Positions 53,539 through 63,400 of a stretch of DNA of 64,000 nt are shown here, piece after piece. The stretch's first letter is position 1, and each line of letters opens with the position of its first letter. The translations under genes were made by a program, and so were the position numbers. The notes beneath the pieces are model-generated. The model had not been told where the DNA came from. It made no database searches and worked only from the letters and a program-made list of their open reading frames with translations. Source of the stretch: Dyella_B acidisoli (GTDB lineage: Bacteria > Pseudomonadota > Gammaproteobacteria > Xanthomonadales > Rhodanobacteraceae); contig NZ_CP064031.1 of NCBI RefSeq assembly GCF_049532895.1, forward strand, positions 4,216,001 to 4,280,000, read 5' to 3'.

Positions 53539-54354
53539 ATGCATCGCCGCATCCACTTCATCTCGGGCCTACCAAGGTCCGGGTCTACGCTGCTATCTGC
53601 CTTGTTGCAGCAGAACCCGCGCTTTCATGCAGGCATGAGCGGTCCGGTGGGCGGCATGTTCACCACGCTGCTCCACGAGTTGAGCGGGCAAAACGAGTTC
53701 TCGATGTTCATCAATGATGCGCAACGCCAGCGCATCCTGCGGGGGCTGTTTGCCAACTACTACGACGGCGAAGTGGACGCCGAAGTGGTGTTCGACACCA
53801 GCCGCGTGTGGTGCATCCGATTGCACGCATTGAAAACGCTGTTTCCCGAAGCACGCGTCATCGCCTGTGTGCGGGACACCGGGTGGATCGTCGACAGCAT
53901 CGAGCGGTTGATCCGCAACAACGCGTTCCAGCCTTCTTCGATTTTCAACTATCAATCCGGCGGCACGGTGTATTCGCGCACCGAAGGCTTGGTCAATGGC
54001 GATGGCATGGTGGGCTATGCCTACAACGCGCTGAAAGAAGCGTACTTCGGCGAAGACACCGACAACCTGATGCTGTTGCAGTACGACACGCTGGTGAACG
54101 ATCCCGCGCGTGCACTGGCCGCGGTGTACGACTTCATCGGCGAGCCTCTCTACGCGCACGATTTCGAACGCGTCAGCTTCGACGACAAGGGCTTCGACAA
54201 GCGTGCCGGCACGCCGGGCTTGCATCAGGTCCGTTCACGTGTCGGCGCGACCGCGCGGCAAACCATCTTGCCGCCAGATCTGTTTCGCCGCTTCGAAAAC
54301 GATTCGTTCTGGCGCGATCCGCAGCTCAATCCGCGCGGCGTGCGCATCGTCTAG
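53539..54354 (+). CDS. PAPS-dependent sulfotransferase family protein
   Basis: A 271-residue cytosolic protein with the sulfotransferase 5'-phosphosulfate loop SGLPRSGSTLLSALLQQNP at residues 9-27. The 3'-phosphate region is VIACVRDTGWIVDSIERLIR, and the C-terminal part has LLQYDTLVNDPARALAAVYDFIG. It presumably transfers sulfate from PAPS to an unknown acceptor. ATG 53539 has an AGGGG site. The giant adhesin gene begins only 63 bp downstream on the same strand, so co-transcription is likely. No sulfate-activation genes are nearby. Confidence 0.88.
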   Translation: MHRRIHFISGLPRSGSTLLSALLQQNPRFHAGMSGPVGGMFTTLLHELSGQNEFSMFINDAQRQRILRGLFANYYDGEVDAEVVFDTSRVWCIRLHALKTLFPEARVIACVRDTGWIVDSIERLIRNNAFQPSSIFNYQSGGTVYSRTEGLVNGDGMVGYAYNALKEAYFGEDTDNLMLLQYDTLVNDPARALAAVYDFIGEPLYAHDFERVSFDDKGFDKRAGTPGLHQVRSRVGATARQTILPPDLFRRFENDSFWRDPQLNPRGVRIV

Positions 54355-54417
54355 GGCACGCCGTCCTCGCGCCACTCTTTTGTCCCCGCCACCTCGCCAG
54401 ATCCCAGGGATCGCGTC

Positions 54418-57400
54418 ATGAACCGCATCTATCGCCTCGTTTGGAACCGCGCCCTACGCGTCCTGCAAGTGGCTTCTGAACTCGTTCACTTACCACAAGG
54501 CGGCATGGTGCGACGGGAAAGCCTGCCATCCTTAGGCGCAAAACGCCCGCTCGCCTTGGCTTGCAGCATCGCCTTGCTCGGCATGATCAGTGTGGCCACT
54601 CCGATGCAAGTGAAGGCCCAAAGCACAGGCGGCAACGGAGGCGGTCAGCGTGGTGGGAATGGTGGCGCTGGAGGCACACCGACTAGTGCCCCAGGCAGCG
54701 GCGGTAACAACAGCTTCTTGCCTTACGGCGGCGGCGGCGGCGCGGCGGGCCAAGCCGGCGCCCGTGGCAGCTACTTTTCCAGTCAAACGAGCCCCAGCGT
54801 CGCCGGTGTAGGGGGCGGGGCTGGTACGACCACGGCCACCGTTGGCGCCGGTGGCAGCCTTCCCACCACTTCGCTCACCGGTGGTGCTGGCGGCAACGGG
54901 GCCACCGGTTCCAGCTTTATTGCCACCGTACGCGGGGGGTACACAGTCCCTGGGGCTGGTGGCGGCGGCGGTGGTGGCGGCGGCGGAACCGCATTGGCCA
55001 TCACAGGCACCAATGCGAGCTATCAGACTGGCGCTGGCCAGGTCATCCAAGGTGGTACCGGTGGCAATGGTGGTCGTCTATGGGGCGCACGCTACTTAAG
55101 CGGCGGCGGCGGCGGCGGCGCTGGCGGTACGGGCGTTTCACTCTCGTCCGGCGTCGTATTTGGCAATGCCGGTACGGTTATGGGTGGGAATGCCGGCACC
55201 GGCGGCGCCGCCGCGAACGGTGGTGCCGGCGGAGTGGGCGTTATCGCCGCCTCGTATTCCACAGTCTCGAATACAGGCACCATCCAAGGTGGTATCGGTG
55301 GCGGTGGTGGTGCTGGCCACTTAACCAGCGGCACCGGCGGCAATGGTGGCACGGGCGCGAGCTTGGCCTCGGGTATCACGCTTACCAACAGCGGCTCGAT
55401 CAGTGGTGGGAGCAGCACCGCCACCAGTGCCGGCTGCCCATACGGCGGATGCCTCGCTGGCGCAGGCGGCGCCGGGGTGATGGCGGACAGCAATAACACC
55501 ATCATCGACAGCGGCAGCATCTCGGGTGCGGCGGGTGCTTACGCTATCGACCTCACGGGCAGTAGCAACACGGTCAAGCTGCTGAGCGGCTACAGCCTCA
55601 TCGGAAATATTTTTTCGACTCGAGGCAACGGCAACATTCTCGATCTGGATGGCAGTGCCAATGCGAGCTTCAACGTCGCCCTCGTTTCGGGCGGTTTTGA
55701 TAGTTACCAAAAAAATGGTGCGAGCACCTGGACATTGACAGGTACTAGTAGCCTACCCATGTCGTGGGTGATCAATGCAGGGATGTTGTCCATTTCGGCC
55801 ACCGGCTCACTGGGCTCAAGTGCCGGTACGGTCACCCTCGATGGCGGGACGCTACAAACGACTGATGCCAACCACACGCTTTCGCAGGCGCTTCTGGTCA
55901 GCCCTTCAGGGGGCACTCTTTTAGCAAGCAACGGCTTGATCCTCGCCGGTCAGTCCACCGGTTCGGCGGTGGGTTCGTTGACGCTGAATGTCACGGGGAA
56001 TGTGAACCAAACCGCTGGCGCCATCCAACTTGCCGGTTTGACGGGCAATGTCAGCGGCAGCGTGACGCTGGACGAAGTCGCCAACCAGATAAGCACACTG
56101 GGTACGTTCAACTCAGGCGACTTCACGTTGGCGGACGGCAGCTCACTGACGATTACCGGAACGGTTACCAATGGGAGCACAGCCAACTCGATCTCAACCC
56201 TCGGCACACTTTCGGAAACAGGTACCGGCTCCCTCAACGGGGGAAGCTACAGCTTCTCTGCAACCGGGGACATATCGCTAACCGGAAGAAACAATAATTT
56301 TTCCACGCTCGCCAGCGCTTCTTCGAGCAGCGGCAATTTCACTTTGTACGACACATGGGCACTTGCCATCACCGGTTCGGTTGCCGCTCAAACGGCCAAC
56401 TTTACGGACGGCCAAGGCATCACCGTGACCGGCTCCATTGCCACTACAGGCAGCACGGGCACGACGATCACCGCCGGTACCGTCCTGCAGATCGGCGCCG
56501 GTGGCAGCAGCGGAACCATCAGCGGCAATGTCATCGCCAACGGGGTGCTGGATTTTGACCGAACCGATACGGTGAATTTCGCTGGCGCCATTTCGGGGTC
56601 GGGTGCGCTGACCCAACAAGCCGGCACGCTCATCCTGACCGGCACCAACAGCTACACCGGCAGCACCACGATCAGCAACGGCACGCTGCAAATCGGAGAT
56701 GGCGGTACCAGCGGCTGGATTGCGGGCAACGTGACCGACAATGGCACGCTGGTCTTCAATCGTAGTGATGCGGTCAGCTTCACCGGCACGATCCTCGGCG
56801 GAGGTGCACTGGTCCAAGCCGGCAGCGGCACGTTGATACTCGACAACACCTATTACACCGGCGGCACCACGATCAGCGCCGGCACGCTGCAGATCGGTGA
56901 CGGCGGTACCACAGGCTCGCTCACCGGCGACGTGATCGACAACGGCACGCTGGCCTTCAATCGTAACGATGCGATCAGCTTCAGCGGCACGATCACAGGC
57001 AGCGGCGGATTGGTCCAGGCCGGCAGCGGCACGTTGACGCTCAACAGCGCCGACACCTACACCGGTGGCACCACGATCAACGCTGGCACACTGGCACTGA
57101 CAGGCTCCGGTAGCGTGAGCGGCTCGTCGGACATCAACGTTGCCAATGGTGCGACCTTCGATATTTCCGGCAGCACCAACCCCGTCTCCGTTGTTTCGCT
57201 CGATGGCGACGGCAGCGTCAATCTCGGCAGCCAGACGCTTACCCTCTCCCGTGCCAGCGGCACCTTCGCAGGCGTGATCGGTGGCAGCGCTGGGCTGATT
57301 TTGCAAGGTGGCAACGAAACGCTCGCCGGCAACAATACCTACACCGGCGGCACCACGATCAGCAGCGGCACGCTGCAACTCGGCAATGGTGGTACCACTG

Positions 57401-60400
57401 GCTGGATCACCGGCGACGTGATCAACAACGGCACGCTGGTCTTCAATCGTAGCGACGCGGTCAGCTTCACCAGCGCAATCACGGGCAACGGCGCACTGGT
57501 TCAGGCCGGCAGCGGCACGTTGACGCTCAACGGTACGTACGGAGGCTCGACCAAAGTACGGCAAGGCACGTTGATCCTGGGCGACGCCTCACATGCCACG
57601 GCTTCGATCGCAGGCGACGCACAAGTGGACACAGGCGGCACGCTGCGCGGTTTCGGCACGATCGGCGGCAACCTCAGCATGCTGACTGGCGCCACCCTAT
57701 CGCCGGGCGATACCACGACAGCCATCGGCACGCTTACGGTTTCCGGTAATTTCACCGCGGCCCAGGGCAGCGTGCTCAATCTCAGTTTTGGTGCACCGGG
57801 CGCAAACTTCCAAACCTCCGGACAAGGCAGCCGCATCGTCGTGGGCGGCAACCTGATATTGAATGGCGTCACGCTCAATGTCAGCGATGCGGGCGGCATG
57901 GGGCCGGGCATGTACAACGTGTTCACCTATACGGGCACGTTGAGCGAGAGCCATGGCGGTATCACGTTGGGCAGCACGCCCGCGGGTCAAAACCTCGCGA
58001 TTCAACAACTCGCCGCCAGCAAGCAGATCAATCTGATCGACGCCACCGGCTTCACGCTCGATTTCTGGAATGCCAATGGCCAAGCCAGTTCAACGACCAT
58101 GGGCGGCGGCAGCGGCACGTGGTCGGCCACGGCGTCGGTGTGGACAGATACCAATGGTGATGTCACTGCGTCGATGGCGCCACAGCCGGGCTTTGCGATC
58201 TTCGGCGGTGCATCCGGTGCGGTAACAGTGGATAACAGCGCGGGCAGTGTCAGCGTTACCGGCCTGCAGTTCGCCAGCGATAGTTACAGCTTGAGCGGCG
58301 ACACGTTGACGCTAATCGGCAGTGGCGGCACGGCACCGGTGATCCGCGTCGGCGATGGCAGCAGCGCGGCGAGCGGCATGACGGCGACGATAAGCAACGT
58401 TATCGCCGGCAGCAGCGGCATCAACAAAACCGATCTCGGCACGTTGATTCTTACTGGCACAAATACCTATACCGGCGGCACCACGATCAGCGGCGGTACG
58501 TTGCAATTGGGTAATGGCAGTACTACGGGTTCCATCATCGGCAATGTGGTGGACAACGGCACGCTGATCTTCAACCGCAGCGATGCGGTGACGTTCGGTG
58601 GCGCGATTTCCGGCAACGGTGCCTTGGTACAGCAAGGCGGCGGCACGTTGATTCTCGCCGGCACCGATACATACACCGGAGGCACCACGATCAACGCAGG
58701 CAGTTTGCAGATCGGCAACGGCGGCACGGCCGGTTCGATTACCGGCAACGTGGTCGACAACGGCACGCTGGTCTTCAATCGCAGCGATGCCGTCACGTTC
58801 AGCGGCACACTTAGCGGCAGCGGCGCGCTGGTACAGCAAGGCAACGGCATGCTGATCCTCACTGGTACGGATACCCATACGGGTGGCACCACCATCAGTG
58901 GTGGCACGCTGCAGATCGGCAACGGTGGTTCGACCGGTTCGATCTTCGGTAACGTGATTGATAACGGCGCGCTGATATTCAACCGCAGCGGTGTTGTGCT
59001 TTTCGATGGCGCGATCAGCGGCACGGGTTCGTTGACGCAATCCGGCAGCGGCACCTTGATATTGACCGCTGCAAACAACTACAGCGGCACCACCACGATC
59101 AGCGGTGGCATATTGCAAATCGGCAACGGCGGAACCGTAGGCGGTATCGGCAACATTCTCGACAACGCCACACTGCAGTTCGACAGCAGCAACAACATCA
59201 CGCTTAGCGGAGTGGTTTCCGGGAGCGGTTCGGTGGTGCAAGCTGGCACCAGCATCCTCACGCTTACCGGTGCCAATACCTTCACCGGCGGCGTAGCAGT
59301 CAAAAGCGGCACCCTGCAGTTGGGCGATGGCATAACCAGCATCAGCCTGATCGGTCACTCCGGTAGCTATGCCGCCAGGGCATACGGCACCGGGACGCTG
59401 AATATCGCCACGCGCGTGAGTGTGACCGGCTATAGCGGACGCAACGGTGCCACCGGTTATCAAGGGACGAACTACGCGTTCGCTAACGGTTACAAGTACG
59501 GAGGCAGCAGCGGCGGTGCCGGTGCAAATGGCGGAGCCGGCATGGCCGGCGTGTTCGCCGGCGGTAACGCCCACATCACGCATGCCGGCACTATCAACGG
59601 CGGCAACGGCGGAAATGCCGGCTTCGGTGGCAACGGCGGCAACAACAGCCAAGGTAATGGCTACAGCGGAGGCACGGGTGGCGTCGGCGGCACCGGTGGT
59701 GCCGGCATTCTGGTCAACGGCGCCATGACCCTTGGCAACACCAGCAGCATCAGCGGCGCTGCTGGCGGCATAGGTGGTGATGGTGGCAGAGGTGGCTACG
59801 GATTTGGTTACGCGGGTCGTACCGGCAACGGTGGTAACGGTGGCGACGGCGGCACGGGTGGAGCTGGCGGTGCAGGTATTTTTGCCACCGGCAGCGTCGC
59901 GTTCTCCAACACCGGCACCATCAGCGGCGCAGCCGGCGCACATGGCGGTAGCGGCGGCTTCGGTGGTATCAGCTACTCGCACGTCAATGACACAGGTGGC
60001 ACCGGTGGCACGGGCGCAACTGGCGGTGCGGGTGGCGCCGGTATTTTCGCTACCGGAAACGCCAGTTATGCCAATAGCGGCACCGTAAGCGGCGCTGCTG
60101 GCGGCAATGGCGGTATCGGCGGCAACGGCGGCAACGGCCCCATCGGTGGCGCCGGTGGCAGCGGCGGGAACGGTGCAAGCGGCGGCACAGGTATTTATGC
60201 GAGTGGCAACGCCACGTTTTCCAATCTCGCCACCATCACCGCTGGTACCGGCGGCAGTGGTGGTACGGGCGGCATGGGCGCGCTCAGCTATGGGAATGGG
60301 GGCAGTATCGGCCCGAGCGGGAATGGCGGTGTCGGTGGTCTCGGTGGCGCCGGCGGTACAGGCATTTTTGCTGGCGCTGGTGCAGCCATTACCAATGCCG

Positions 60401-63400
60401 GCAACATCAGCGGCGGTGCTGGTGGCCGCGGCGGTGAAGGCGGCGGCGGTGGCAACAGCTATGGCGGCGTGTCCGGAATCGGCGGCAATGGCAGCACGGG
60501 CGGCGCAGGCGGTGCGGGCATCGTTGGTGGCCTAGGCGCCACCATCGTCAATAGCGGCACGATCAGCGGCGGTGCGGGCGGCAGTGGCGGCAACGCCGGC
60601 AGCGGCGGGACGAATCTCAACCACTCCAGTGCACCTAACGGTAGTAGCGGTGTAGCAGGAAGTGTTGGCAGCGGCGGCGCGGGCGTGATTGGCCAAGGCA
60701 ACGTCACACTCACCAACAGCGGCATCATCAGCGGCGGTTTGTACGGCGATGGCATAACACGCGCCGATGCCGTGGATTTCTCCGGTGGTGGCAACACGCT
60801 GCAGTTGCAGGCCGGTTTCACCTTTGTCGGCAACGTGGTTAGCAGCGGCGGTGACACACTGGCGCTCGGCGGCGACACCAATGCCAGTGGCGGTAACCGC
60901 TTCGACGTGTCGCAAATCGGTGCTGTCGGCAGCGGCCTGGAATATCAGGGTTTCAGCAGCTTCAAGAAAACCGGCGCCAGCACCTGGCTGTTGACCGGCA
61001 CAGATACGAATAGCCTGAACTGGACCATCGATGCCGGCGTGCTCGCTGGCGATACCAACAGCGTGCAAGGCAACATCGTCGACGATGCGACGCTGAGTTT
61101 TGCGCAAACCTTCGATGGCGTTTATGCCGGCAGCATCTCCGGCAATGGCGCGGTGCTCAAGCAAGGGAGCGGCACGCTAACGCTCAACGGCAGCAACACC
61201 TACACCGGCTTGACCGACGTGCAACAAGGCACGCTGGTTGTGGGCGATGCCACGCATGCCACTGCTGCGATTACGGGCAATGCGCAAGTGGATACGGGCA
61301 GCACGCTGCGCGGCTTCGGCACCATCGGCGGCAACCTCCTCGTGCAAAGCGGCGGCATGCTGTCGCCGGGCAATGCCACAACGGCGATCGGCACGCTCAC
61401 GGTGTCAGGCAGTCTTACGGCGGCGCAAGGCAGCGTGGTCAACATTGCGCTTGGTGCACCCGGCACGAACTTCAAGACACCTGGACAGAGCAGCAGCATC
61501 AAGGTCGGCGGCGATCTGGTGTTGAACGGCGTCACGCTCAACGTTAGCAATGCCGGCGGCATGGGGCCGGGGTTGTACAACGTGTTCACTTACGGCGGCA
61601 CGCTGAGTGAGAGCAATGGCGGTATCACGCTCGGCACAACACCTGCCGGCGAAAGCTTGTCGATACAAACGCTCGCTGCCAGCAAACAGATCAATCTGAT
61701 CGACGCAACCGGCCTGCAGCTCAACTTCTGGAACGCCAACGGTCAGGCCAGCGCGACGGCGTTGGGTGGCGGCAGCGGTATCTGGTCGGCGACCTCTGCG
61801 ATGTGGACCGATGCCAATGCCGACGTCACCGCCGCGATGACGCCGCAGCCGGGTTTTGCGATTTTTGGCGGCGCATCCGGTGCGGTGACGGTGGATGGCA
61901 GCGCCGGCAATGTCAGCGCTTCCGGCATGCAGTTCGTCAGTGACGGTTACACATTGACCGGCGATACGCTGACGCTGATCAGCAGTGGCAGCACAGCACC
62001 GGTGATCCGTGTAGGCGACGGCAGCGGCGCGGCCAGCGGGATGACGGCAACGATCAACGATGTCATCGCCGGCACTAACGGTCTCAACAAAACTGACCTG
62101 GGCACACTGATACTTACCGGCACGAATACCTATACCGGCGATACCACGATCAGCGCCGGCACGTTGGCATTGGGCAATGGCGGCACCACGGGTTCCATCG
62201 TCGGCAATGTGCTCAACAATGGCACGCTGGTGTTCAATCGCAGCGATGCCGCGCGCTTCAACGGCACGATCAGCGGCAGCGGTTCGGTGGTGCAAAACAG
62301 CAGCGGCAGTTTGCTGTTCACCAGCGACAACAGTTACAGCGGCGGCACCACGATCAACGGTGGCATCCTGCAACTTGGCAATGGCGGCACCGCGGGTTTG
62401 ATCACCGGTGACGTGATCAACAATGGCCGGCTGATTTTTAACCGTATCGATGCGATCGGCTTCAATGGAAACATGACCGGCAACGGCACCTTGGTGCAGC
62501 AAGGTACGGGCACGCTGATTCTCACCACCAGCAACAGCTTCAGCGGTGGCACGCAGATCAACAACGGCACCATCGCAGTAGGCAACAGCGGCGCACTGGG
62601 CAGCGGCAGTGTGAGCATGGCGACGGGCACGCAGCTAACCTTTATCGCGAATGGATTGACGCTGGCCAATAACGTCAATGTGACCGGTACGGCACGCTTC
62701 GATGTACTCAATGGCCAGAGCGCTACGCTCAGCGGTGTGATCGGCGACGGCATCAGCACCGGCAGCCTGCAGAAGATCGACAGCGGCACGCTGGTGCTTA
62801 CCGGTGCCAACACCTATACCAGCGGCACGCTCATCAGCGGCGGCATCTTGTCGGTATCCAGCGACAGCAATCTCGGCGCCAGCACGGGTGCGTTGGTGCT
62901 GGGTGGCGGCACGTTGCAAATCACCGGTCATGCATTCACCAGCACCAGCCGCACGATCAGCCTTACCGCCCTTGGCAGCGGCCTTGACATCGCCGATGCC
63001 GCCAACACGTTCACGCTGAGCCAATCGATCTTCGGTAGCGGCGGTCTGGTCGTATCCGGTGCCGGCACGCTGCTGCTTACCGGCGCCAACACGTACGGTG
63101 GCGGCACCACGATCCAAGCTGGCAGCACGCTGCAACTTGGTGATGGCGGCTCGATCATCAATGGCATCACCGACAACGGCACGCTGGTGTTCAACCACAG
63201 CGATGCGTTGAACGCCGGCAATGCGATTTCCGGCAACGGTACGCTGATACAACAAGGCACCGGCAGCGTGACCTTGAGTGGCAACGACAGCGCCTTCACC
63301 GGCACCACTACCGTGGCGAATGGCACTCTGCTTGTCGGCGGCGTTACCAGCAGCAGTACTACGCTGGGCGGCAACGTGACCGTCAATAGCGGCGCCACGC

